Positions 56,912 to 64,000 of a DNA stretch of 64,000 nt are shown here, in pieces. The stretch is taken from NCBI RefSeq assembly GCF_018603905.1, contig NZ_JAHFZZ010000019.1, positions 124,001 through 188,000 of the forward strand, given 5' to 3'. The position numbers were made by a program, and so were the translations under genes. The notes beneath the pieces were generated by a model. The model did not search any database. It was not told the DNA's origin and was given only the letters and a program-made list of their open reading frames with translations. Every line of letters starts with the position of its first letter. Position 1 is the first letter of the stretch. The DNA is from Nonomuraea sp. NEAU-A123. GTDB lineage: Bacteria > Actinomycetota > Actinomycetes > Streptosporangiales > Streptosporangiaceae.

Positions 56912-58102
56912 TCAGTCGCAGGCCTGAGTGCTGACGGGTTTGGTGGTGCCGGCGGCGCGGCGGGCGTCGGAGGCGACCTCGGAGGCGGTGAGCACGTACC
57001 CGGTGTCGTTCTTGCTGACGACGGCGGCGAAGACCACGCCCAGCACCCGGCCGTCGGGGGCCAGGAGGGGGCCACCCGAATTGCCTTGCTGGACCTGGCC
57101 CCGGATGAGGTACACATCCCGCGTCACCTTGGTCGTCCGGTAGATGTCGGGGATGGAAGCCCGCTGCCGCGCCGCGACCCGGGCCGGCTTCGAGGTGAAC
57201 CCCTGGTTCTTGGGATACCCCGCGATGATGGCGTCATCGCCCCTGTTCGCCTCGCCGTCGAAGATCAAGCTCGGCAACCCGAGGTTCGGCACGTACAGCA
57301 CCGCCACGTCCCGTCGCGGGTCGTAGTGGACCACCACGGCGGGGTGCGATCGGCCTTCGTGATCGACGACGAGCAATTCTTCGTCGACCCCGGCGACCAC
57401 GTGCGCGTTGGTCATGATGTGATCCGGCGCGTACACGAATCCAGTGCCGGTGATCTGCTTGCGGCAGGAGCTGGCCACCCCCTGCACCTGCACGATCCCT
57501 GTCCGTGCCGCTCGCAGGCCGGCGCTGTCGAACACCGCCGCGTCCGGCGGCGGAACGTTCACGATCGGTTGGCCGGCGATCGCGTCCAGCACCGGCGGGA
57601 AGTCGGAGCGGTCGATGAACTGCTCGAACGGTTTCTGCCAGTCGCGTGCCGCCTGGGGGATCGCCTGGTCGACCGTGGCCAGGAGTAGCGAGCCGCGGAT
57701 CTGCTCCACGATGGTGGTCAATGAGCTGGACACCAGCACGCTGCCGACGAGCCAGGCGATGACCAGTACCGATAAGCCGGACACGAGCGTGCCGCCCAGC
57801 GCGTCCAGCATCCGGGCCGGCTCGTGCCGTACGTGGGTTCGGATCAGCACGCCCGCGGTGGAGGTACCGAATTGGGTGATCGACGCAGTCAGGAGCACGA
57901 TGACGATCGCCAGCAAGGATTCCGGGGCGTCTCCATCCACGATCAGGCCAGCGATAGGCGGCGCGATGCAGATCCCGAGCACGCATCCGCCTACGAAGCC
58001 GACGAAGCTCGCGGCCCCAACGATTAATCCCTGGCGATAACCGGAGACGCCGAAGACGATGAGCAGGGTCAGCAAAACGAGGTCAAGAAGATCACCGGGC
58101 AC
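56912..58102 (-). CDS. MarP-like membrane serine protease (CvpA + trypsin-like domains)
   Basis: A 396-residue protein. The N-terminal four-helix CvpA-type domain (LLDLVLLTLLIVFGVSGYRQ, GFVGGCVLGICIAPPIAGLI) anchors it. The C-terminal chymotrypsin-like protease has His in IMTNAHVVAGVDEE, Asp in YDPRRDVAVLYV and Ser in VQQGNSGGPLLAPDG. M. tuberculosis MarP, with the same architecture, is needed for acid and oxidative stress survival by processing a peptidoglycan hydrolase. GTG 58102 is the start. It stands alone next to decayed genes on its 3' side. Confidence 0.93.
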   Translation of the reverse strand: MPGDLLDLVLLTLLIVFGVSGYRQGLIVGAASFVGFVGGCVLGICIAPPIAGLIVDGDAPESLLAIVIVLLTASITQFGTSTAGVLIRTHVRHEPARMLDALGGTLVSGLSVLVIAWLVGSVLVSSSLTTIVEQIRGSLLLATVDQAIPQAARDWQKPFEQFIDRSDFPPVLDAIAGQPIVNVPPPDAAVFDSAGLRAARTGIVQVQGVASSCRKQITGTGFVYAPDHIMTNAHVVAGVDEELLVVDHEGRSHPAVVVHYDPRRDVAVLYVPNLGLPSLIFDGEANRGDDAIIAGYPKNQGFTSKPARVAARQRASIPDIYRTTKVTRDVYLIRGQVQQGNSGGPLLAPDGRVLGVVFAAVVSKNDTGYVLTASEVASDARRAAGTTKPVSTQACD

Positions 58103-58346
58103 CAGACAAAGGTAAGCACAACATCAGCCCCGGCGTGACAAGGATAGATCTGGTCGTATTGTGGTATTTCAGATTTCCTGACTGGCCTGCTAGATCTTGG
58201 ACAAGAGCTGTGTGAAGATAAGTCTGCCCTGCTCTGACGAAGGGCGGGCAGGGCTCTCAGGCCGACATGGCAAAGCGCCGAAGGAATCACCATCCGATGG
58301 GCCCGCGTGTTCGGTGCGAGCGGCTACTACATCCTCGGCGAGTTGC

Positions 58347-58658
58347 GTGAGAAAAATCATCTGGTCAGCGACACTCGCGGTGTTGATCGTCGCCCTCACC
58401 GCCTGCCAGCCACGCCCGAGTCGGTGGGTGGACATCGAGAACCGCACAGGTGAGACCGTTTCGGTAAAATGGCTCGGCGACACAATCTACAGTCGGCAGC
58501 TCCCCCCTGGGGGATCGGACCGGATTCCGGTCGTGTCCGGAGGCTGCCTGCGTATCGGAGCCGAAGACGCGATCGTGGCCGAGACGGTCAGTGGACGGCG
58601 TTTCACCTTCGGCCCACCCGCCTGCAAAGGTGGAAAGTGGACTCTGCCGGCCAGTTGA
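58347..58658 (+). CDS. Small lipoprotein, unknown function
   Basis: A 103-residue predicted lipoprotein. GTG 58347 gives MRKIIWSATLAVLIVALTAC with lipid-modified Cys20. The mature part is a small beta-rich domain (RWVDIENRTGETVSVKWLGD, LPPGGSDRIPVVSGGCLRIG) with two further Cys (GGCLRIG and PPACKGG) that could form a disulfide. An open frame runs upstream to 58197 but its text is not protein-like. I do not recognise the family. Confidence 0.7.
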   Translation: MRKIIWSATLAVLIVALTACQPRPSRWVDIENRTGETVSVKWLGDTIYSRQLPPGGSDRIPVVSGGCLRIGAEDAIVAETVSGRRFTFGPPACKGGKWTLPAS

Positions 58659-58807
58659 TTATTAGCAAAAGGACCTGCTCAACAGAAATCCCGGCGCGTG
58701 TCTACCCGGTTACGACGCCATGGACGCATTCCTGGCGCAAGATCCGCGCAAGATTGCCACAAACAGTCTCCGCTAAAATTCGACCATCGGCTGGTCTGAC
58801 TCCGTAA

Positions 58808-58990
58808 TTGAATTTCGATTCAGGCGCACAGGAGGAGCGGCGGCTACTCCTGCTCATGGCTGATGGTTGTACCGATCACGTGATCGCGCGCCGACTCTGC
58901 GCGAGTCTGAGGACGGTCGACCGGAGGGTCGCCGGGCTGCAGCTCATGTCAACGATCCCCGGCCGCTGCTCGACGAACGGGCGGGTCGTA
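58808..58990 (+). pseudogene. LuxR-type helix-turn-helix remnant
   Basis: The frame reads EERRLLLLMADGCTDHVIAR then RLCASLRTVDRRVAGLQLM, the LuxR/NarL C-terminal HTH (usual form LMADGxTDxxIARRLxxSxRTVxRRIA). There is no sensor or receiver domain upstream, and after QLM the expected C-terminal helix is lost. This is the decayed tail of a LuxR-family regulator. Confidence 0.72.
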
Positions 58991-59063
58991 TGTAAGTGCT
59001 GGGCACGCACGGAGGCGGGCTGGGCCAGCGGGCCGGATGTGCAGGCGGAGGGGCGCGGGGTGA

Positions 59064-59729
59064 CTACTGCGCGCGCACCACCGGCACACCCTCGCTCGCC
59101 TGTACCAGCACGAAGCCCTGGCCCTGGAAGGCGAGCTGCATCGCCTCTCCGCTCCCCCGGCCGATCAGTGCGCCCACCTTCATCGTCCGGTTCACGCCGA
59201 CGTGCAGCGCGGTGCTCCAGCAGACCGCTGCCTGGCCGTCGGCGTACGTCGGCATGGCCGCCGCGTCCAGCAGCACCGGTGTGCCGTGCGTGGTGACCGC
59301 CACCCACCCGGTGCCGGTGAGCGTGGTGTTGAACAGGCCGCCCGCCGCGACACCCGCGCCCTGCACCCGCTGGATGTCCCAGGTGAGCTGCGGCTGGAAG
59401 GCCAGCAGGTTGCGTCCGTTGACGGTGAGGCCCTCGTTCTCCAGGTAGAACAGGTGGATGTCGTCGGCGTTGTCCGCGAGGTAGAGCAGGCCCTGGCCGC
59501 GTACCCGCATCAGGGACGCGCCCTCGCCCGTCATCGCTTTCTTGAACAGCTTGCTGATGCCGCCCGCGCCCTCGTAGTCGAAGTCCATCTGACCCTGGAA
59601 GGCGACCATCGAGCCCTGCTTGGCCAGCACCTCGTCGGGGAGTTGGACACGGAGCATCTTGCCGTTCTCCAGGGTGAAGCCGGCGGGAAGCTGCCGCGGA
59701 TCGAGGTTGCCGAAGACTGAGCTGCGCAT
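59064..59729 (-). CDS. AIM24 family protein
   Basis: A 221-residue AIM24/TIGR00266-like protein with a double beta-barrel. MLRVQLPDEVLAKQGSMVAF near the N-terminus, GEGASLMRVRGQGLLYLAD in the middle and GSGEAMQLAFQGQGFVLVQ at the C-terminus are family landmarks. Bacterial members are of unknown function. ATG 59729 is preceded by GGAAAG. No signal peptide. The next minus-strand gene upstream (GH16) starts beyond a 45-nt gap and may be co-transcribed. Confidence 0.92.
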   Translation of the reverse strand: MRSSVFGNLDPRQLPAGFTLENGKMLRVQLPDEVLAKQGSMVAFQGQMDFDYEGAGGISKLFKKAMTGEGASLMRVRGQGLLYLADNADDIHLFYLENEGLTVNGRNLLAFQPQLTWDIQRVQGAGVAAGGLFNTTLTGTGWVAVTTHGTPVLLDAAAMPTYADGQAAVCWSTALHVGVNRTMKVGALIGRGSGEAMQLAFQGQGFVLVQASEGVPVVRAQ

Positions 59730-59774
59730 GATCGACCTTTCGGAAGAGGAGTTCCGCCGGCCTAGGTCTCGGGG

Positions 59775-60992
59775 TCAGGCCAGCGGCTTCTGGTAGGCGC
59801 GCACATGGTCCACCACGAGGTGCGCGGGGAACACCGTACCGGCGTCCGGGTCGCCGACCCAGCCGTCGCCACCGCCCACGGCAAGGTTCAGGATCAGCGT
59901 GTGCGGGTGCCGGAAGGACTGCGCCCAGGCGTCGCCGGCCGCGTCGGCGGTCAGCGTACGGGTGACCACTCCGTCGATCGACCACTTGATGTAGCCGTTG
60001 GCACCGGCGTCCCAGTCCACGGCGTAGGTGTGCCAGTCGTCGATTCCCTCGCCTTCGGGCAGGGGCGTGCTGTCGCCGAAGTTGATGTCCTCCAGCCCGC
60101 CGTGCGCGTGCTGCTCCACGAGCGTGGGGTGGTTGCCGAGGGTCTCCATGACGTCGATCTCGCCACTGGCCGGCCAGTCGACCTGGGCGTTGTTCCCGCC
60201 GACCGTCCAGAACGCCGGCCACAGCCCCTTGCCGAGCGGGGCCTTCATCCGCGCTTCCAGGTGACCGCCCGCCTGCGTCCAGGTGGGCAGGCCGTCGTTG
60301 CCTTCCCAGTCGAGCATGGTCAGCCGGGCCGTGGCGTACCGGCACGGCAGGTCCGGCTCATCCCCGTGGTCCGTTCCCGGCTTCCAGCCGCACATGGCGC
60401 CGGGGGTCACGTTCTGGTCGGCCGTCAGTACGAGATGGCCCTGCCCGTCGAGCTGGGCGTGGTCGAGTTTGTACTCGGCGATGCTGCCGGTGCACGCCTG
60501 GTGCCAGCAGGGGTCGTTGAACCATGCCGGGGCGGCCAGGCCGGTGTTCGGCCCCGCACCGGCCGCGCCGGAGAAGTCCTGGTCGAACGTGATCGGGTTG
60601 GCCGTGACGGTGAACGTCTTGCGCGGTGTCAACTCCGTCCAGACGTTGCCGACCTCATAGGCGACGAAGTACGTGTAGGTGCCCGCTGGATAGGCCCGCG
60701 CGTCAGTCGTGAACGTTTTCGCGGCCGTGGTGAGTGTGGTCGCGATCGCGCCGGGGAAGTCGACGACCTGTCCGGCGGAGTCGCGTACCGCGATGGTGAG
60801 CGCCTGGACGGAAAGCGTTCCCGACGCGTGCACCTTGGCGGTGGCGGTCATCGGGCGAGCGGCGATCGGGGCGGAGTCGTCGACGGCCAGGGCATCCACA
60901 GTGACGGTCACCGCGGCTGACGCCGGGGACGCGCTGAGGGTGGCCGCGCCTAAGACGGCCGCGGCGACCAGGACGCGAAAGCGAGCAACCAT
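59775..60992 (-). CDS. Secreted GH16 glycoside hydrolase
   Basis: A 405-residue exported endo-beta-glucanase-like enzyme. The signal peptide (about 1-27, SASPASA) is followed by an Ig-like beta domain (residues 28-130) and the GH16 catalytic domain with the ExDxxE motif GEIDVMETLG (nucleophile and acid/base Glu). Further features are YATARLTMLDWEGNDGLP, PLGKGLWPAFWTVGG and the C-terminal HLVVDHVRAYQ. It probably hydrolyses beta-1,3- or mixed-linked glucan; galactan or agarose cannot be excluded. ATG 60992 gives a good signal peptide. Confidence 0.93.
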   Translation of the reverse strand: MVARFRVLVAAAVLGAATLSASPASAAVTVTVDALAVDDSAPIAARPMTATAKVHASGTLSVQALTIAVRDSAGQVVDFPGAIATTLTTAAKTFTTDARAYPAGTYTYFVAYEVGNVWTELTPRKTFTVTANPITFDQDFSGAAGAGPNTGLAAPAWFNDPCWHQACTGSIAEYKLDHAQLDGQGHLVLTADQNVTPGAMCGWKPGTDHGDEPDLPCRYATARLTMLDWEGNDGLPTWTQAGGHLEARMKAPLGKGLWPAFWTVGGNNAQVDWPASGEIDVMETLGNHPTLVEQHAHGGLEDINFGDSTPLPEGEGIDDWHTYAVDWDAGANGYIKWSIDGVVTRTLTADAAGDAWAQSFRHPHTLILNLAVGGGDGWVGDPDAGTVFPAHLVVDHVRAYQKPLA

Positions 60993-61087
60993 GATGCCCT
61001 TTCTGGGCTGTCTTGAAGATCGAACTCGACGCATCGTATAGGCGGGAGGTGGCGGTACCCGGCGACTTGATCAGGATCCATGATTTT

Positions 61088-61106
61088 CTGAATTCAGGAC
61101 TTCCTG
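61088..61106. promoter_or_regulatory. Overlapping dyads upstream of the metal-sensing arsR gene
   Basis: CTGAATTCAG (61088-61097) and CAGGACTTCCTG (61095-61106) are palindromes that overlap by three bases, 14 nt before the ATG. A -10-like TATCGT (61107-61112) follows, so transcription may start at or next to the ATG (leaderless). The dyads are likely the operator of the adjacent ArsR protein. Confidence 0.55.
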
Positions 61107-61119
61107 TATCGTCAGGACC

Positions 61120-61455
61120 ATGTTAACGATCGCTCCTGAGATCGAGGTGCTCGCCCGGTTCGGTCGCGCGCTGGCCGATCCGATCCGCTGCCGGATCCTG
61201 ATCGCGCTGCGCGAAGCGCCGGCCCACCCCGCCGACCTGGCCGAACTGCTCGGCATCTCCCGCACCCGGCTGTCGAACCATCTGGCCTGTCTGCGCGACT
61301 GCGGCCTGGTGGTCGCCGTGCCGGTGGGCCGGCGCACCCGGTACGAGCTGGCCGATCCCCGGTTGGGCCACGCCCTGGACGACCTGCGTACCGCGGTGGT
61401 GGCGGTGGCCGCCGACCGCACCTGCGTGGACGCGGCCGAGAAGGGCTGCTGCTGA
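61120..61455 (+). CDS. ArsR/SmtB-family metal sensor (CmtR/CadC-like)
   Basis: A 111-residue winged-helix repressor: ALADPIRCRILIALREAP, recognition helix ISRTRLSNHLACLRDCGLV and wing VPVGRRTRYELAD. Cys in the recognition helix (ACLRDCGL) and the C-terminal tail RTCVDAAEKGCC give thiols placed as in CmtR, which senses Cd/Pb. It should be released by the metal to express the downstream efflux gene. Its stop overlaps the transporter start by one base (TGATG). Confidence 0.93.
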   Translation: MLTIAPEIEVLARFGRALADPIRCRILIALREAPAHPADLAELLGISRTRLSNHLACLRDCGLVVAVPVGRRTRYELADPRLGHALDDLRTAVVAVAADRTCVDAAEKGCC

Positions 61456-62162
61456 TGACCGTCCTCGGCGCGGACCGCCGCGTGACATTGACGCGGCGGA
61501 TCCGGCTCCTGGTCGCCGCCACCATCACCTACAACGTGATCGAGGCGATCGTCGCCATCACCGCCGGGAGCATGGCCTCGTCGGCGGCGCTGATCGGGTT
61601 CGGCCTCGACTCGGTGGTGGAGGTCGCCTCGGCGACCGCCGTCGCCTGGCAGTTCTCGGCCGCCGACCACGCTCGGCGCGAGAAGGCCGCATTACGCGTC
61701 ATCGCCGTCTCGTTCTTCGCACTGGCCGCCTATGTGAGCGTCGACGCAGTCCGCGGGCTGCTGGGCGTCGGCGAGGCGGGGCACTCCACGCCAGGTCTGG
61801 TGCTCGCCGCCCTGTCCTTGGTGGTCATGCCGTTCCTGTCGGCGGCGCAACGTCGCGCGGGCCGCGAACTCGGCTCGGCCTCGGCGGTCTCCGACTCCAA
61901 GCAGACGCTGCTGTGCACCTACCTGTCGGCGGTGCTGCTGGTCGGGCTCGGGCTCAACAGCGCGTTCGGGTGGTCGTGGGCGGATCCCATCGCCGCCTTG
62001 GTGATCGCCGCCGTGGCGGTCAAGGAGGGGCGCGAGGCCTGGCGCGGGGACACCTGCTGCGCCTCGCCCACGCGCACCGCCGCCGACACGCCCGCTCGTA
62101 CCGGCGACACTGCCGCTTGTACTGATGGCTGCTGCCGAATCGGCGAAACGGCGACGAATTGA
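61455..62162 (+). CDS. Cation transporter (CDF-like)
   Basis: A 235-residue membrane protein resembling cation diffusion facilitators. Metal-site motifs are IGFGLDSVVEVASA (xxxxD in helix 2) and the SDSKQT-DP segment (VSDSKQTLLCTYL, WADPIAALVIAA). About five to six helices are present, but the usual C-terminal cytoplasmic domain is replaced by a Cys-rich tail (GDTCCAS, DTAACTDGCC), which may bind soft metals. It is coupled to the ArsR metal sensor, so heavy-metal efflux is likely. Confidence 0.88.
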   Translation: MTVLGADRRVTLTRRIRLLVAATITYNVIEAIVAITAGSMASSAALIGFGLDSVVEVASATAVAWQFSAADHARREKAALRVIAVSFFALAAYVSVDAVRGLLGVGEAGHSTPGLVLAALSLVVMPFLSAAQRRAGRELGSASAVSDSKQTLLCTYLSAVLLVGLGLNSAFGWSWADPIAALVIAAVAVKEGREAWRGDTCCASPTRTAADTPARTGDTAACTDGCCRIGETATN

Positions 62163-62388
62163 TCGGCCGCCGCCGGATACCATCCGCGCTACAGACCACG
62201 TACGGCGGCGAGATGAACGCGGCCCGCACCACGGCTCGGTGGCCGAACGGTGAGCGGGCGCACATCCTGTCCCAGCCGTGACCCTTCGGTGGCGCTCGGC
62301 CTTGTCGTTGGTTCCGGACACGCTCCGCTGCGCCGACTCCAGGTCGCTCGGACGCGATCAACGTACGACTTCTGTGGGACAGCGCAGA

Positions 62389-64000
62389 TCAGAGATCAGC
62401 GCTGCTCGTGGTGGTTGTCGTAGTGGTGTTGTCGTCACGGACAACGCCGCAGGCCACCTCGAATATCTCAAGCGCCTCGGCGGCACGCACCGGGTCCAGG
62501 CGGGCCGCGAAGCCGTCAAGACTGAACGGCTTCTTGGCGCTGAACGGCGGATGGACGGCTGCTGTCGCGACCTTGTCGTAAAGCGGTTTGATGTTCCCTT
62601 TGAAATAGGCGTCGGCCAGCTCGCCTTGGGTCACCTGCGCGTGTGCGACAAGCGCCTCGATCGCTTTGTACTCAGCGCTGTATTGGGCATCGCTCCTGAC
62701 GAGCTTCCCATCTTTTACGGGGCCGGCCACGAGCAAGCGGGTGAAGTACTCGGTGAGGCCTTCGCCGAACCAGTGGCCGAGAACGTGCTCGACGGCCGGA
62801 TGGGAGAGCTTGTGAATCGCCTCGTGATACTCCGTTCCGGTGCCGAGCTCATTTAGTTGGACGTAGATGTCCGCACCGATTCGCACGCCGGGCGTGCCCT
62901 TGCCCTCGTTGAAGACACCCTCATTATCCAGCTCCGCGGCTTTGACCTCATCCTGGCTTTCAGGCACTCTCTTCAACACGAAAACCGCACCCATCTGCTC
63001 CGGAGTGACGTAGTGTATTTGATCGTCGCGGAGCCAGTCGGGCGCGGAAAGATACGGCCTGAACGAGTCGTCCGCCTTGAAGACATCGAGGATGTCCTTC
63101 GCGGCCAATTTCGCGTCGAGGTTCAGTTCTTTCGCCTTGTCTACATGGCCTCTTTCCACTCCCCACGTCCGGTCGGGAGAGACGACCACTTCCATGCCGC
63201 CGACATCTATGATCACGCTGAAGGGAGCATACTGGCCGTGGGCGACTGTCACGTTCGGCATGAATCCGACAATGTCATACTCCGCAGCCGGAACCGTGAC
63301 GTGGCCTCCCTCCTCGACTTTGCGGTCTTTTATCGCCTTCGTGTTGATCCCCGGCACGCCCTTGCTGAAGCTGATCTTCCCGGCGACTTCGAGCTCTTGC
63401 CTCTTTTCCTCCCAGAACCCCCGGCGGAGTTCCTCGCCGTTCCTCTCTGCGAGATCGTCTATCATCGTCGTCGTTGATTTATACGTCGACTCGACGAGGT
63501 CGGCGCGGTCGATGAAAACGGGGTTGCCTTGCGCTACATGCTTGCCCATGACCATCGGCCGACCGTCCGCATGGTAGGCCCATTTTGTGGCACCGAATTC
63601 GTAAAGCACGAGAGAATCCCAGCCTATCGCGCCCGAGATCTCCTGGCCGATCGCTCCGTTCTCCTGCACTTGATAGACTTTTATCTGTTTTGGATCGGTG
63701 TTGAATTTTGGATTCCAGGCTAGCTTGACCTTTGGCGTCTCGGGCTTGGCGAACACCTCGGCGCCGGACTCCAGGAAGTCGTCTCGCTTGCTCTTGGTAA
63801 AACCCTTTGGCGCCTCGTGCTTGGGCGCGTTCAGTTCACTCAGCAGTTCTTCCAGCGTTTTCTCCGGCTGGGGTTCTTTTCTGATGCTCGGTGAAGGGTC
63901 CGGGAGCTCTCCCAGGTCGAGCATTAATCGATCCAAGTCGGCTATTGAGTCGGCTGTGTTGTCTCGCTCGACGTCGCTATCCTGCTCGATGTCCTTGTCG
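62389..64000 (-). CDS. Large HExxH metalloprotease-like protein, partial (possible toxin/effector)
   Basis: The reading frame is open from the right edge of the window to the stop at 62389, giving at least 536 residues; the N-terminus is outside. The central zinc motif is TEYHEAIHKLSH (His codon near 62827), followed by HWFGEGLTEYFTRLL with a downstream Glu, the arrangement of gluzincins. Upstream are a basic/acidic N-terminal stretch and segments such as HADGRPMVMGKHVAQGNPVF and VPAAEYDIVGFMPNV. The C-terminus ends in NTTTTTTTSSADL. GC content is visibly lower and codon use less G/C-biased than neighbours, suggesting transfer. Similar EGxTEYFTR zincins occur in polymorphic or injection-system effectors; this is inference. 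Confidence 0.72.
   Translation of the reverse strand, partial: DKDIEQDSDVERDNTADSIADLDRLMLDLGELPDPSPSIRKEPQPEKTLEELLSELNAPKHEAPKGFTKSKRDDFLESGAEVFAKPETPKVKLAWNPKFNTDPKQIKVYQVQENGAIGQEISGAIGWDSLVLYEFGATKWAYHADGRPMVMGKHVAQGNPVFIDRADLVESTYKSTTTMIDDLAERNGEELRRGFWEEKRQELEVAGKISFSKGVPGINTKAIKDRKVEEGGHVTVPAAEYDIVGFMPNVTVAHGQYAPFSVIIDVGGMEVVVSPDRTWGVERGHVDKAKELNLDAKLAAKDILDVFKADDSFRPYLSAPDWLRDDQIHYVTPEQMGAVFVLKRVPESQDEVKAAELDNEGVFNEGKGTPGVRIGADIYVQLNELGTGTEYHEAIHKLSHPAVEHVLGHWFGEGLTEYFTRLLVAGPVKDGKLVRSDAQYSAEYKAIEALVAHAQVTQGELADAYFKGNIKPLYDKVATAAVHPPFSAKKPFSLDGFAARLDPVRAAEALEIFEVACGVVRDDNTTTTTTTSSADL

Noticed and set aside
62400..62435. Microsatellite near the right end (GTGGTTGTCGTAGTGGTGTTG-type triplets)
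   Set aside because: It encodes the poly-Thr tail of the minus-strand metalloprotease-like protein in frame, so it is a coding homopolymer rather than a separate element.
1..64000. CRISPR array, tRNA, rRNA, intact transposase or integrase
   Set aside because: No regularly spaced repeats, no cloverleaf-like sequences with a TTCGAATC-type arm, and no DDE or tyrosine recombinase motifs were seen on reading through. A dedicated search could still find a degenerate element.

Overview
The window is high-GC, densely packed DNA from an actinomycete. Many starts are GTG or TTG, stop and start codons often overlap (ATGA/GTGA), and the gene content is typical of filamentous, soil-living Actinomycetota. 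Two copies of the DUF574-type SAM methyltransferase family, a CebR-type sugar locus, a c-di-AMP riboswitch upstream of a CHAP hydrolase and a Kdn/sialate glycopolymer locus fit Streptomycetales or Streptosporangiales. My best guess is Streptosporangiaceae (for example Nonomuraea); this is inference only.

Layout. 1-4.8 kb: the tail of a histidine kinase, a DUF574 methyltransferase, and a C4-dicarboxylate transporter (dctA) divergent from its probable CitA/DctS-type kinase and response regulator. 4.9-11.4 kb: a nonulosonic-acid cell-wall glycopolymer locus. It has a three-domain NeuA-HAD-NeuB fusion, a GT2 enzyme (interrupted by a suspicious pure G/C block), a polysialyltransferase-like protein and two convergent glycosyltransferase-like genes. 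11.5-13.3 kb: aldo/keto reductase and Gfo/Idh/MocA oxidoreductase. 13.4-14.3 kb: c-di-AMP riboswitch and CHAP hydrolase. 14.5-16.6 kb: a mini zinc protein, then a DGPF protein with its ECF42-type sigma factor. 16.7-22.5 kb: a complete cebEFG-bglC-cebR cellobiose locus with two perfect CebR boxes. 22.5-31.5 kb: aldose epimerase, APH-like kinase, M64 peptidase, orphan anti-sigma factor, FAD monooxygenase, class II DAHP synthase and a second DUF574 methyltransferase.

31.5-40.6 kb: thioredoxin, a TetR/SDR divergent pair, methyltransferase, a UGT-type glycosyltransferase beside a headless histidine phosphatase, a secreted nuclease-like protein, a pentapeptide-repeat protein and an ArsR regulator. 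41.3-47.1 kb: PadR regulator divergent from a cydABDC operon whose oxidase subunits are unusually short. Three 14-bp palindromes at an exact 15-bp period lie in their shared promoter. 47.1-49.7 kb: PhoD phosphatase and a discoidin-like protein. 49.8-54.3 kb: PadR with a truncated ABC ATPase, then a degenerate ATPase, a YhgE/Pip-type membrane protein and TetR, with a perfect TetR-type operator upstream.

54.4-59.1 kb: an aldo/keto reductase with a MerR-type 19-bp-spacer promoter, a secreted barnase-like RNase with its barstar, and a patch of decayed genes (MauD-like thioredoxin, Cys-rich fragment, LuxR HTH) around a MarP-like membrane protease. 59.1-62.2 kb: AIM24 protein, GH16 glycosidase, and an ArsR/cation-efflux pair. 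62.4-64.0 kb: a visibly lower-GC gene for a large HExxH metalloprotease-like protein that runs off the right edge.

The most notable items are the trifunctional Kdn/sialate enzyme and its locus, the cytochrome bd-like operon lacking the quinol loop with its tandem PadR boxes, the MerR-type promoter without a visible regulator, and the low-GC metalloprotease. No CRISPR array, rRNA, tRNA or intact insertion sequence was recognised.
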